A stretch of 60,293 nt of DNA from Syntrophobacterales bacterium. GTDB lineage: Bacteria > Desulfobacterota > Desulfobaccia > Desulfobaccales > 0-14-0-80-60-11. Position 1 is the first letter of the stretch. Each line of letters starts with the position of its first letter. Position numbers and translations under genes: made by a program. This document shows positions 34,597 to 44,176 of this stretch, piece after piece. The stretch spans positions 1 to 60,293 of the forward strand of contig JALNYP010000019.1 of NCBI GenBank assembly GCA_023229795.1, given 5' to 3'. A model generated the notes under the pieces. That model was not told where the DNA came from. It did not search any database and saw only the letters and a list, made by a program, of their open reading frames with translations.

Positions 34597-36558
34597 ATGA
34601 AAAGCTTGATTCGTGCTCTCTTGGTTGTTCTGGTGATCGTGTCCTGGTCTACTCCGGCGTGGGTAGGCACCTGGACTGCAAACGAATTCGTCTATAAGCC
34701 CAGCGTGGGCGCCCGGGGAACAGCTGAAAAGAACTTGTTTGATGCTGCTCTGAACCGGTTGGACGCCCGGCTCGCCAAAGAGACTTGGGTGGGTGACCCT
34801 CTCTATGGAGCCACGATCCAAGCCGCTATAACGGCGCTTGGTTCGAATGCGGCCACGCTCCGGATACCGCCGGGCACCTGGAGCATCGAGGCGAACTTCA
34901 CTATCCCGTCCGGCATCACCCTCAAGCCGGAACGAGGGGCGATCCTGGCCATCGCCAATGGCGTGACTCTGGCCATCAACGGCGGCTATGAAGCTGGTCT
35001 ATATCGAACCTTCGCCTGCACCGGGACTGGAAAGGTAGTTTTCGGGCCGGGGGCTGTCAAAGAGGTCTGGGTGGATTGGTGGGGACCGGCGGCGGACGGG
35101 GCGACGGATGATAGTGCCAAGGTTCAGGCCGCCATTGATTCCCTGGCCACGGCTAAAGGCGTGGTTAAAGTGCCGGGCAAATCTTATGCCCTGGCCAACA
35201 CGGTCTACGGCCGGTTCGGGGTCACGGTCGAGGGCATTGAGGATCTGACCACCTTCGTGCCCACCGGGATAGTTCCGGCCTTTGGTCAGATTGAAGATTT
35301 TTATAACAATACGATCCGTACCGGGTATTGGATCGCCTTTAAGAATTTTAATATAGACGCCTCTGCCAACGCTCACGATCTGGACCTGATGTATTTCAAC
35401 CGCCATTTTAACATGTGCGGTTTGCAAAACATTAATTTCTACGGCAATCCGGCCCAAACTCAAGGCGGCGTGCATCTGTACCACACTAACCCGGACAGTG
35501 GTGCTATCAATTATATGTACCACAACCTCTTTGATGGGTTGAATTTCTACAATATTAAAACCTTAAATGGTTGTATCTTCCTGGAGGGTAACGGCGCCCT
35601 GGTGCGCCGGGCCAATAACAATATTGTCCAGCGCTGCAAATTTACGAGTTACAAGGTCGGAACTAAAATCGGCGGCATAGGTAACCGGGTGCAAAACAAC
35701 TGCTACAACATACCTGATAATCCGGTACTAACTGATAATACCGGAGGCAGCGATTTTCGAGCCATCTTTTATGATGGCTATAATAATGTTTTTGAAAACA
35801 ACTGGCTGGAGGGGGGTACAAATCAGGTTATAGCAATGATGTATGGGCAGGGCACAGGCTCTGCATCTGCGGTCTGCGATTTCCCGCTTAGCTCAGTGGG
35901 ATTGATGACCACTAACCAAATCGCTGACTTGGCTGTTGCTACTCCAGCTTCTTATGGGAACGTGGCTGCTTATTCTGCCGCAAACACCCTGGTAGTGGAA
36001 GGTGCAGATGTTCATACCACCTATCCCGCCGGCCGGCAGGTTTGGGTCGATTGCGGTACGGACGGCTGGCGCACCTCCACGGTTTCCGCGTCAACGTACA
36101 GCGCTCCTGATACCACCATCGTGCTCACTACCTCGGTATTGACCTCGAATCTCGCCACGGTGAGCGCGGGGTCTTCGTATGGTTTGCGAAGCGGTCTGGC
36201 TAACGGCCCTGATCTCTATTACCCAAATATGCGCCCATCCCGACTCTACACGGGAATTGGAGCCACGCATTATCTTTCTGCGGCTATTAAAGGTTCCACG
36301 ACCTATGATTTCTCAGCCAACCCGTTGACCGTTAACGCCGGAGCGACAGCATCTATTAATATCACCGCCGCTGGCGCCGCTGCAAATATGGCAGTCTCAA
36401 TAAATGCCAGCACTACTACAATTCCTAACGGGATTCTGGTGAAGAATATAAAGACAGGAGTAGATACAATTACAATCTACTTCTATAACCCCACTGCGGG
36501 AAACATCACCATCAACACCTCCCAGACGTTTAAATGGATGGTGTTTGATGGGGCATAA
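34597..36558 (+). CDS. Secreted right-handed beta-helix (pectate lyase 3 / tail-spike-like) protein
   Basis: The start at 34597 follows GGAG and begins a signal peptide (MKSLIRALLVVLVIVSWS ... AWVG). The 653-residue protein contains the pectate-lyase-3 hallmark ADGATDDSAKVQAAIDS at about residue 168, a parallel beta-helix region to about 450 rich in asparagines, and a C-terminal beta-rich domain with alternating Ala/Thr/Asn strands. Such proteins bind or cleave polysaccharides; catalytic residues cannot be assigned. It is divergent from nifH and codes no obvious partner nearby. Codon use is less GC-biased than that of its neighbours. Confidence 0.75.
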   Translation: MKSLIRALLVVLVIVSWSTPAWVGTWTANEFVYKPSVGARGTAEKNLFDAALNRLDARLAKETWVGDPLYGATIQAAITALGSNAATLRIPPGTWSIEANFTIPSGITLKPERGAILAIANGVTLAINGGYEAGLYRTFACTGTGKVVFGPGAVKEVWVDWWGPAADGATDDSAKVQAAIDSLATAKGVVKVPGKSYALANTVYGRFGVTVEGIEDLTTFVPTGIVPAFGQIEDFYNNTIRTGYWIAFKNFNIDASANAHDLDLMYFNRHFNMCGLQNINFYGNPAQTQGGVHLYHTNPDSGAINYMYHNLFDGLNFYNIKTLNGCIFLEGNGALVRRANNNIVQRCKFTSYKVGTKIGGIGNRVQNNCYNIPDNPVLTDNTGGSDFRAIFYDGYNNVFENNWLEGGTNQVIAMMYGQGTGSASAVCDFPLSSVGLMTTNQIADLAVATPASYGNVAAYSAANTLVVEGADVHTTYPAGRQVWVDCGTDGWRTSTVSASTYSAPDTTIVLTTSVLTSNLATVSAGSSYGLRSGLANGPDLYYPNMRPSRLYTGIGATHYLSAAIKGSTTYDFSANPLTVNAGATASINITAAGAAANMAVSINASTTTIPNGILVKNIKTGVDTITIYFYNPTAGNITINTSQTFKWMVFDGA

Positions 36559-36836
36559 TAATCTTCTTCGGCTTTTGGTTCGGAGCGGCTGGAGTAATTC
36601 TGCTCATGCCATCAGATTCTATAATGCTACCGACGTTCCTCCCGCTTCTGGTCCTTGAACCTTCGGTTGCGGGCCGATTCTCTTACCCTGCACCCAGGGA
36701 AGACGCATAAATAAACCGGCGCGTCTAGGGATGATGCCCTTGAAACGGTCCCGGTATATAATCAGAGCAGCAGATTCGCCGCCCTCTATCCGCAGGGTTG
36801 TCTTGGCCGCCCCGGGGAGGGCGGCTGCGGGGCCTC

Positions 36837-37589
36837 ATGGACATCACCGAAATTACCGCTCGCACCCTTCTGACCCGATCCAGGATTCCGGGAGTGGAGT
36901 ACGTTATTAATCCTTATCTGGGCTGCGGCCACGGTTGCCGGTATTGCTATGCGGTCTTTATGCGCCGCTATGCCCGGCACCATGCCGGGTCTCCCTGGGG
37001 CAGCTTCGTCGAAGTCAAGGTCAATGCGGCACTGTTACTCAGGGCCGAACTGGCCCGCAAAAAGCACCGGGGCCGGGCCTTCCTGTCCAGCGTCTGCGAT
37101 CCCTATCAGCCGGCGGAGCTCAAATACCGCCTGACCCGGCAGTGCCTCGAAATCCTGGCCGAATTCGGTTGGGGCATCAGTATCCTGACCCGTTCCCCCC
37201 TGGTCACCCGGGACCTGGACCTCCTCACCGGCTTTCCCGAAATCAGCGTCGGACTGTCCATCCCGACGGACGACGACCGGGTCCGCCGGGTGCTGGAGCC
37301 CCAGGCGCCACCTATTGGCGCCCGGGTGGCCACCTTAAAGAAACTGCGCCAGGCGGGCCTCAACCCCTGGGTGTTTATCGCGCCCCTGCTGCCCATGAAT
37401 CCGGCCCGCCTGCATGAACTTCTCAGCCCCTGGGCGGGGGAAGTGATGATGGACCCGCTGAACTACCGCGGCCAGGTGCGCGGGATTTTCCATCAGCACG
37501 GCTGGGATCACGCCTTGACTGACGCCTACGCCCGGGACACCCGCGCGGCCCTGACGGCTCTGTTTCAGGAGCGGGAGCGAGGGTGCTAG
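36837..37589 (+). CDS. SPL-family radical SAM protein
   Basis: I start at 36837 (MDITEITARTLL). The 250-residue protein has C30-x3-C34-x2-C37 (GCGHGCRYCYA) for the SAM-binding [4Fe-4S] cluster and the family features SSVCDPYQPAE and ILTRSPL. It resembles the short Rv2578c/SplB-like radical SAM enzymes of unknown substrate found near DNA-repair genes. The exact reaction is unknown. It sits alone between the beta-helix gene and a glycosyltransferase. Confidence 0.85.
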   Translation: MDITEITARTLLTRSRIPGVEYVINPYLGCGHGCRYCYAVFMRRYARHHAGSPWGSFVEVKVNAALLLRAELARKKHRGRAFLSSVCDPYQPAELKYRLTRQCLEILAEFGWGISILTRSPLVTRDLDLLTGFPEISVGLSIPTDDDRVRRVLEPQAPPIGARVATLKKLRQAGLNPWVFIAPLLPMNPARLHELLSPWAGEVMMDPLNYRGQVRGIFHQHGWDHALTDAYARDTRAALTALFQERERGC

Positions 37590-37902
37590 TCGTCTATATA
37601 GTAGCTTGATAATTTCCTCTCCTTTGATGGGGGAGCGTTAAGGGGTGGAAAAGTGTTGCTGAGCTGCTCCCTATCCCTTAATCGCCTCCCACCAGGCTAC
37701 GCCTTACCCATAAGTAAGAGTCTGGTTCTAAATGGTTTTGGTTCAGTAGCACAGGCTTTCTAGCCTGTGCGGGATTTCCGCACAGCCTGGAAAGGCTGTG
37801 CCACCCGGCAAAATGGCGACCTTCGTCCCCGCCGGCTGGCGGCTTTTGCTGGCCAAGGGACGCACTTTTTGATAAAGATGGCCAGAGGGAACAAACCGTT
37901 TC
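37590..37902. other. Intergenic with two palindromic repeats
   Basis: No gene. Two members of the GCACAGGCT family lie at 37749-37770 and 37780-37802. The glycosyltransferase promoter should be downstream of them. Confidence 0.45.
37749..37802. repeat. Tandem pair of palindromic repeats
   Basis: GCACAGGCTTTCTAGCCTGTGC and GCACAGCCTGGAAAGGCTGTGC in close succession, each a near-perfect palindrome; same family as 18980-19004 and 59578-59600. Confidence 0.6.
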
Positions 37903-39279
37903 ATGCACAACGCTGCTACGAGCCTGTCCTGGCGGCCGCGGCGCCGGACCGTGGTTTCGCCTCATCACCCCGGCTTATCCTTATTCCCCTGGTTGGACCT
38001 GGGCCTCAAGGTGCTGGTGCCGGCCCTGCTCCTGGTTTGCTTGCTGCTGGCCTGCCGGTTCGGGTCTTTTCAGGCTTATGGAGAACTCCTGAGCCGCGGG
38101 ACTTATACGTCGTTGCTGCCTGCCCTGGCCGCGGCCTACGCCCTGGCGATGCTCCTCTTTCAGGGGGGGCGCACCATTCTCTGGGCCAGATATAAGCCGT
38201 ATCCCCTGGCGGACGGCCCTCTGCCCAGCCTTACCGTCATCATCCCCGCCTATAACGAAGGAGCCATGGTGGAGAAGGCCATCGCCGCAGTGGCGGCCTC
38301 GGATTACCCCGCGGACCGGCTGGAAATAGTCTGCATCGACGACGGCTCCCGGGATGACACCTGGCTTTATATCCAGCGCGCCCGGCGGCGTTTCCCGCAC
38401 CTGGTCCGGCTTCGGCGCTTTGCCGCCAACCGCGGCAAAAAAGAGGCGCTCTACGCCGGGTTCCGGCAGGGCCGGGGGGAGATCTTCGTCACCATCGATT
38501 CCGACAGCCTGATCGCCCCGGATGCCCTGCGCCATCTGGTGGCTCCCCTGATGCACGATGCCCGGATCGGGGCGGTGGCGGGGAACGTCAAGGTCCATAA
38601 CCGCCACGGCAGCCTCATGGGTAAGATGCAGGGAGTGCGCTTCGTCAACCTGGATTATCTCCGGGCCTCGCAATCGGCGTATCGGGCGGTGGTCTGCACT
38701 CCGGGGTCGCTATCGGCCTATCGGCGCACCGCGCTCCTGCCGATCCTCACGGCCTGGCGGCGGCAAACTTTTTTGGGCGCGCCCTGTCACCACAGCGAAG
38801 ACCGGGCCCTGACCAACTTTATCCTGCGCCGCGGCCACTATACCTATTATCAACGGACCGCCCTGGTCTACACCCTGGTGCCGGAGACCTATGCGGGGGT
38901 CTGTAAGATGTATCTCAGGTGGGAGCGGGGCAACGTTCGGGAATCCTGCGTCCAGTTGGGGTATCTCTTCACCCGCTACCGAAAATATCGGGTGCTGCCC
39001 ATTGTGGAGTTCTTTATGGCCCAACTGGAGTACCCCTTGACGCTCCTCTTCTTTGGGCTGCTGATGGCTTCGGTAGCGGTCTATCCGCTGATCCTGGTCA
39101 AACTCCTGGCCGTGCTGGGCCTGGCCTCCCTGGTCAACCTGATCTACTACCTCTGGCTGGAGCGGGACCTGGAGTTCATCTATGGCGTCATCTATGCGTA
39201 TTATGCCTTCTTCCTGCTCCAGTGGATCTATCCGTATGCCTGCCTGACGGTGCGCAACCGGCACTGGCTGACCCGCTAA
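37903..39279 (+). CDS. Processive family-2 glycosyltransferase (HAS/NodC/cellulose-synthase-like), copy 1
   Basis: The 458-residue membrane protein has two N-terminal helices (about 31-52 and 67-86), a GT-A domain with VIIPAYNEGAM, CIDDGSRDDT, the metal motif TIDSDS, the base motif SEDRALTN and the QxxRW-type YLRWERGN, and three C-terminal helices. It is expected to extend a polysaccharide and move it across the inner membrane. A close paralog is encoded at 53383-54750. No other polysaccharide biosynthesis genes adjoin. AGAGGG lies upstream of the start. Confidence 0.88.
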   Translation: MHNAATSLSWRPRRRTVVSPHHPGLSLFPWLDLGLKVLVPALLLVCLLLACRFGSFQAYGELLSRGTYTSLLPALAAAYALAMLLFQGGRTILWARYKPYPLADGPLPSLTVIIPAYNEGAMVEKAIAAVAASDYPADRLEIVCIDDGSRDDTWLYIQRARRRFPHLVRLRRFAANRGKKEALYAGFRQGRGEIFVTIDSDSLIAPDALRHLVAPLMHDARIGAVAGNVKVHNRHGSLMGKMQGVRFVNLDYLRASQSAYRAVVCTPGSLSAYRRTALLPILTAWRRQTFLGAPCHHSEDRALTNFILRRGHYTYYQRTALVYTLVPETYAGVCKMYLRWERGNVRESCVQLGYLFTRYRKYRVLPIVEFFMAQLEYPLTLLFFGLLMASVAVYPLILVKLLAVLGLASLVNLIYYLWLERDLEFIYGVIYAYYAFFLLQWIYPYACLTVRNRHWLTR

Positions 39280-39308
39280 AGCGGGCGCCGAACGGTCCCC
39301 AAAACGAC

Positions 39309-39342
39309 AGAACTCCGATGGTCCTGAGACCACCGGAGTTCT
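39309..39342 (+). terminator. Terminator of the glycosyltransferase gene
   Basis: Arms AGAACTCCG...TGGT and ACCA...CGGAGTTCT around CCTGAG form a strong stem, followed by a short T-rich stretch. It lies 30 bases after the stop. Confidence 0.7.
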
Positions 39343-39369
39343 TTCCGTCAGGCTTTTTAGCTCTAAAGC

Positions 39370-39573
39370 CTAGAGCTTAACCACACTCTGGGCCTGAGCC
39401 CCTTTGGGGCCCTGGACTACCTCAAACTCCACTTCCTGGTCTTCGGCCAGGGAGCGGAAACCGTCGCCCACGATGGCGCTGTGATGCACGAACACATCCG
39501 GACCGTTTTCCCGGGAGATAAAACCAAAACCCTTGGAATCGTTAAACCATTTAACCCTGCCAGTTTCCTTCAT
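39370..39573 (-). CDS. cspA: Cold-shock protein (CspA family)
   Basis: I start at 39573 (MKETGRVKWFNDSKG), preceded by GGAGG. The 67-residue beta-barrel protein has both RNA-binding motifs, KGFGFI and DVFVHHSAI. It acts as an RNA chaperone. Complete and of usual length; the long stretch upstream in frame is untranslated leader, as usual for csp genes. Confidence 0.95.
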   Translation of the reverse strand: MKETGRVKWFNDSKGFGFISRENGPDVFVHHSAIVGDGFRSLAEDQEVEFEVVQGPKGAQAQSVVKL

Positions 39574-39827
39574 TGCTGAAAAACCTCCAAAAAATCCTAC
39601 CACAAATTTCCCGCCAAAAAAGCAGGTCGCCAGCAGTCAGGCAAAAAAAATCGATGGGGGTCTTAGCATCCCCGTCCGATTTGATCCAGGACTTATGGCC
39701 CTGCTTTCATTCTGACATGCTAAACTTGTATATGATTACCAGAATATTTCTCCCTGTCAAGCGCATTATGATAACTGTCCGCCTGGTCCGCGATAATCTC
39801 GCCGAGACTGTGGCGGCAGCTATCCCA

Positions 39828-41078
39828 TCACCCCTTGCCTTCCCTGCTTCTCATTAACTCCCTGGCCACCTGCGCGGCGCGGCGGGAGGCCCCGGCCCCT
39901 CCCAGGCGGCTGATCACCCGGGCCAACCCCCGGCGTACCGCGGCCAGGCGCTCCGGGTCCGCAATGAGGTTAAGAACCTCCCGGGCCAGATTCGCCGGGG
40001 TAAAATCATCCTGGACGAGTTCCGGGAACAGGCGCTCCCCGGCCAGGAGATTGGCCATGCCCACGTGCTCCACTTTGATGAGCCGCCGGGCCACCGCAAA
40101 GGTTAGGGGCGCCACCCGATAGACAATGACCGTGGGCGCCGCGGCCAGGGCCGCCTCCACCGTGGCCGTGCCCGACGCCACTACCGCCACGTGCGCCGCG
40201 CCCATAGCCTGGTAGGCCTGGCCGGGGATGATTTTGAGGGAAGGGCTATCCATCTGCCCCGGCTCCTGCCCCCCAAACTCTTCCACTAGCCTCTCCACTA
40301 ACTCCGTCGGCGCGGTGGAAGCCAGGGGCAGGAGGAACTGGGTTTCGGGGATGCTTTGCTGAATGAGGTGAGCGGCCTCAAGGATGATGGGCAGGTGCCG
40401 CTCGATTTCGCTGCCCCGGCTGCCCGGAAGAAGAGCGATGGTAAGGCGGTCCGGGTCCAGGCCCTGCTCGGCCAGGAAAGTGCGCCGGTTCGGCAGGGGC
40501 GGCAGGGTTTCCCGGAAGGGATGGCCGACGTACGAAACGGCCACCCCCCGCTGCCGGTAGAAGTCAGCTTCAAAGGGAAAGATCACCACCATGCGGTCGG
40601 TGAGGCGGGCAATGGTGCGCACCCGGTAGGTGCGCCAGGCCCAGACCTGGGGACTGATGTAGTACAGCACCGGCACCGCGTAGTATTTGGCCAGGCGGGC
40701 CACCCAAAAATTGAAGTCGGGAAAATCCACCAGGATGACCAGATCGGGACGCCGGGTTTTCAAGGCCCGCCCGATAGTCCGCAGCGCCCGCCAGATCGAC
40801 GGCAGGTGATGCACCACTTCCAGGAGGCCCACTACCGCCAGATCCGCAGCCGCCCACAGAATGCGGACCCCTTGGGCCGCCATTTCCTCGCCGCCGATCC
40901 CTGAAAACTCCGCTTGAGGGGCAAACTCCCGGATAGCCGCCACCAACCGGGACGCATGGTCATCGCCGGAGGCCTCCCCGGCGACGATGAGGATGCGAGG
41001 GGGCTGGCGCCCCGGGGAAAATGGCGAAAAGGGCAAAAGGTGAAAAGGGTTAGAAGCATCACCAGTATTGCTTTTCAT
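39828..41078 (-). CDS. lpxB: Lipid-A-disaccharide synthase
   Basis: The protein has the LpxB hallmarks GEASGDDHAS near the N-terminus, DFPDFN, YYISPQVWAW and LLPGSRGSEI. It joins UDP-2,3-diacylglucosamine and lipid X to form the lipid A disaccharide at the inner membrane. 416 residues; the first ~25 (with a Leu-Pro-Phe-Ser repeat coded by a purine-rich simple repeat) are not typical, so translation may start later. It lies 110 bases after a Gfo/Idh/MocA gene on the same strand, an arrangement common in lpx clusters of this phylum. Confidence 0.93.
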   Translation of the reverse strand: MKSNTGDASNPFHLLPFSPFSPGRQPPRILIVAGEASGDDHASRLVAAIREFAPQAEFSGIGGEEMAAQGVRILWAAADLAVVGLLEVVHHLPSIWRALRTIGRALKTRRPDLVILVDFPDFNFWVARLAKYYAVPVLYYISPQVWAWRTYRVRTIARLTDRMVVIFPFEADFYRQRGVAVSYVGHPFRETLPPLPNRRTFLAEQGLDPDRLTIALLPGSRGSEIERHLPIILEAAHLIQQSIPETQFLLPLASTAPTELVERLVEEFGGQEPGQMDSPSLKIIPGQAYQAMGAAHVAVVASGTATVEAALAAAPTVIVYRVAPLTFAVARRLIKVEHVGMANLLAGERLFPELVQDDFTPANLAREVLNLIADPERLAAVRRGLARVISRLGGAGASRRAAQVARELMRSREGKG

Positions 41079-41212
41079 ATTTTTCCTTGCACCTTTATCC
41101 TCTAACCTGATGTCACCTTTAGGGAATGAAGCGAACCTTGCTCTTCCCCTTTTCGCCTTTTTCCCTTTTCCCCTTTCGCCCTTCTTTTTTACCCCTTCGC
41201 CTTTTTCATCGC
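41010..41212. repeat. Purine/pyrimidine simple repeats flanking the lpxB start
   Basis: Degenerate copies of GGCGAAAAGGG lie at about 41020-41050 (inside the lpxB N-terminal codons) and, complementary, at 41140-41210 (from the oxidoreductase stop codon outwards). Together they make two long strand-asymmetric tracts. Confidence 0.5.
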
Positions 41213-42133
41213 CGCGTTGATTTCCAGGGCCAGGGCCAGGGCGGCGCGGCCGGCCTCGCCGCTGATGGGGGAGGGCCGGCGGTTTTGAAGGGCGTGGACA
41301 AAGGCCACGATCTCCTTGAGCAGCACGTCTTCCTGGGAAAACCGCCGGGTTTCCAGGGCCACCCCCGGCAGCGGCCCGATGGCGCCGTCTTTGCGGGAAG
41401 CGGCGGTCAATTCCCGGTTCTCGAAATCCACGGCCAGATAGGCGTCGGGCTGGAAAAGGCGGAACTTGCGCATGCTCTTAAAGGACATGCGGGAGGCCGT
41501 GAGGTTGGCGATGCAGCCGTCGCCGAATTCCAGCCGGACGTTGGCCAGGTCCACGGAGTCGGTAAGGACCGAGATGCCGGCGGCGCGAATCTCGGTCACC
41601 GGCGAGGGGACCAGCCTAAGGACATGGTCCAGATCGTGGATCATCAGGTCCAGGACCACGTCCACGTCGGTGCCCCGCTCCTTGAAAAAAGACAGGCGAT
41701 GGCTCTCGATGAAGCGGGGCTGGGTGACCCGCTGCCCCAGTTCTTCCATGGCGGAGTTGAAGCGCTCCAGATGCCCCACCATGAGCAGGAGCCCCCGCTC
41801 ATGGGCCAGACGCACCAGTTCGTCGGCTTCGGCCACGGTGACGGTGATGGGTTTTTCAACCAGGACCTGGCAGCCGGCCGCCAAGCAATCCCGGACCACG
41901 GTGAAATGCAGGGAGGTCGGCACTGCCACGCTCACCGCCGCGACCTGGGGCAGGAGCTCCCGGTAGTCGGTATAGTCGGCGGTGTTCAAGGCCTGGGCCA
42001 CTTTCCGGGCCTGGTCCCGGTTCAGGTCGGCCACTCCCGCCAGTTCCGTTTCCGTCAGCGCGGCATACTTCTCCGCATGGAAACGGCCCAAATAACCCAC
42101 GCCTATTACTCCCACTTTGATCGGTTCGGTCAT
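41189..42133 (-). CDS. Gfo/Idh/MocA-family oxidoreductase
   Basis: I start at 42133 (MTEPIKVGVIGVGYLGRFHAEKY), giving the Rossmann motif GVGYLGRFH. The active-site EKP (LVEKPIT) and the C-terminal alpha/beta domain with DLMIHDLDHVL are conserved; 314 residues. It oxidises a sugar nucleotide hydroxyl with NAD(P). Being directly before lpxB, it may make a modified UDP-GlcNAc for lipid A (as GnnA does in other bacteria), but the aminotransferase partner GnnB is not here. Confidence 0.85.
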   Translation of the reverse strand: MTEPIKVGVIGVGYLGRFHAEKYAALTETELAGVADLNRDQARKVAQALNTADYTDYRELLPQVAAVSVAVPTSLHFTVVRDCLAAGCQVLVEKPITVTVAEADELVRLAHERGLLLMVGHLERFNSAMEELGQRVTQPRFIESHRLSFFKERGTDVDVVLDLMIHDLDHVLRLVPSPVTEIRAAGISVLTDSVDLANVRLEFGDGCIANLTASRMSFKSMRKFRLFQPDAYLAVDFENRELTAASRKDGAIGPLPGVALETRRFSQEDVLLKEIVAFVHALQNRRPSPISGEAGRAALALALEINAAMKKAKG

Positions 42134-42589
42134 GGCGGCACCCGCGCACAAAAATGCGGCGGCTGCAGAATCAGCGCGCCGGTTAGCCCATAATAACGGA
42201 AAACTGCCCTCCAAGGCAATGAAAACCAAAGGAAATACCGTTTGAGCCTCTACCTCTTGCAAAAGTCATATTTGCAAACTGAATTTTTCTTAGTGGCTAA
42301 ATATATCCCCGGTGGCACAGGCGTCCCGCCTGTGCAAGCGCAAACTGAAGCCTGCGGCTACATTTTGCAGGAAGCTTCAGAAAGACTATCCAAAAGATAT
42401 CATAATCTTTTTCGATCCCTATTATCTATCAGTCTGGCTAACTGAGGCTCCTTCTATCCATCGCTTCAAGCTACCCTCTTCCTCATAGATTATTCTAGTT
42501 GACTATCCTGGCTTTTTCCAATTAAACTGGCCTTATTAATATGCGGATAGCTCCTATGAGCCGCGGCTATCCCGATTAGGGAAAGATTC
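42134..42589. other. Intergenic, left flank of AT-rich island
   Basis: No gene in about 455 bases. A palindrome GCACAGGCG-TCC-CGCCTGTGC lies at 42315-42335. Composition falls sharply from about 42200 on. Confidence 0.45.
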
Positions 42590-42946
42590 ATGGATCGGGA
42601 ACTAAAAAATCATTGGTCGAATCTGATTCGTCCATTATTCAAACAGGGCGCCGACTTAAGGGTTCGGGATTCCATAGATTATTATGAGGTAGTAGTGTCG
42701 TGGAAACTCGGTACGGACTCGTCGCGGCCAAGCAAGCGCTCAAAAAGAATGCGAATCGTAGTCCCATGGGAAACAGTGACCGACTACCAAAACAAGAAAA
42801 AACTTCAGCAGAAAAACGATGACAAAAAGCTGGTGCAGTTTATTAAAGCAAATCTTGAAAACTTCGATCCGAACCACGACAACCCGATAGAAGTGGGACC
42901 ACCAGAAGTAGTATGGGTTGCAGGCTCAGGCGTTCTTAATAGCTAG
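42590..42946 (+). CDS. Hypothetical protein, first gene of AT-rich island
   Basis: A 118-residue soluble, charged protein (lysine-rich centre, residues about 45-80) with no family I recognise. A WKLGTDSSRPSKRSKRM basic stretch could contact nucleic acid. It precedes a membrane protein gene by 8 bases, so it is the head of a small operon. GGGAAAGATTC precedes the ATG. Confidence 0.6.
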   Translation: MDRELKNHWSNLIRPLFKQGADLRVRDSIDYYEVVVSWKLGTDSSRPSKRSKRMRIVVPWETVTDYQNKKKLQQKNDDKKLVQFIKANLENFDPNHDNPIEVGPPEVVWVAGSGVLNS

Positions 42947-42954
42947 GTGCGATC

Positions 42955-43554
42955 ATGGGTATTATAAAATTCATTTTTTATGTTGGAATAATTAACATCG
43001 TTTTTTCTTTCATATGGAAATGGATTTTTGTAGTACCAGCAGCAATCTTTTTTACATTAATTAATTTTGATAAGGGAATGATTGTTGTTAAAGCTTTTGG
43101 AGCATATTTATTGATATCGCTATTAGGAATACTTTCATTAGGCTTTATTGAAGAGAATATAATTAGTGATAAAATATATTTGATTATAATAGGATCATTT
43201 ATGATTTATATGATTCTGTCAAATACTTTTTATGAAGCAAGAAAAAAAGCTTTAGTAGAATATAATTATGAACTACTTGAGCGACTTAATAGAGAGGAAA
43301 TATTTAATATTCTAATAATAATTTGTTCAATCATTTATTTTATTTATATATTTATTGATCCTATGGTGGCAATAAATTCTTTGACATATTTTTTATTTAA
43401 AACAATTGATTGGGCTGTCAAGTTACCTATTTTAGGAATTTTATTGGCTATCGGAGGAATAATATATTTATTAAGCACAGTTTGGTTCGGAATTTGCTAT
43501 TTCATTTTTTTGATCAGCTTACTATTTGGAAGGTCAAGTCTATCTGAAAAATAA
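42955..43554 (+). CDS. Hypothetical multi-span membrane protein, AT-rich
   Basis: The 199-residue protein has about five hydrophobic segments (near residues 5-25, 30-55, 70-90, 120-145, 160-190) and a central charged loop. Strongly AT-rich codon use unlike the flanking genome. No known family is recognised. Confidence 0.6.
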   Translation: MGIIKFIFYVGIINIVFSFIWKWIFVVPAAIFFTLINFDKGMIVVKAFGAYLLISLLGILSLGFIEENIISDKIYLIIIGSFMIYMILSNTFYEARKKALVEYNYELLERLNREEIFNILIIICSIIYFIYIFIDPMVAINSLTYFLFKTIDWAVKLPILGILLAIGGIIYLLSTVWFGICYFIFLISLLFGRSSLSEK

Positions 43555-43581
43555 TAACATAGAAAAGAATGCCATAGATTA

Positions 43582-44109
43582 ATGGAAAATATCATGTTAT
43601 TACTGTTTTCTGGCTTATTAGGTGCTATCATTGCAACTTTATTGTCTGTTCTCTATCACCATATCTCTGAACAGAAGAAGGTTAGGTCGGATGTTTTAAT
43701 GGAGATCGTTTCATATTTTGACGAAATTTACAGACATCTGATTGATATGCATTCTTATAAAGACCATGAGTACATGGATAAAAAATCGGCATTACACCCT
43801 GATGAATATCGCATGATAAGTCGTGAGTTGACAAAACTATTAATTTCAGCTAAACCTGCCACTAAACTTGTCATAGCATATGGTGAAGGAAATTTAATGG
43901 GAACTTTTAATGAACTTAAGGCAATTTTTCATGAAGTATCAAGTGCGTTACGTAATTCAAAAAGAGATAATTGGGAAAGCGAAAGTGAGAGGATTAATAT
44001 TTTATTTTCCGAAAGAATTGAACCATTAAGAACTACCCTTCAGAGATCGCTATTAAATGAATTAAGTACCACTATGATTGTAAAGGAAACTTTCAAGAGG
44101 TTTATTTGA
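43582..44109 (+). CDS. Hypothetical protein with N-terminal membrane anchor, AT-rich
   Basis: The 175-residue protein has one N-terminal helix (about residues 4-26) and then a long alpha-helical cytoplasmic or periplasmic part. No family recognised. It is the third and last gene of the low-GC block; 27 bases follow the preceding stop. Downstream, composition returns to normal at ilvE. Confidence 0.6.
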   Translation: MENIMLLLFSGLLGAIIATLLSVLYHHISEQKKVRSDVLMEIVSYFDEIYRHLIDMHSYKDHEYMDKKSALHPDEYRMISRELTKLLISAKPATKLVIAYGEGNLMGTFNELKAIFHEVSSALRNSKRDNWESESERINILFSERIEPLRTTLQRSLLNELSTTMIVKETFKRFI

Positions 44110-44176
44110 TTACATAAAGACAAACTGAAACCCGAAACGATAAAAATTTTCAGCAAGTTTTGGGGAGGAAGGATTC

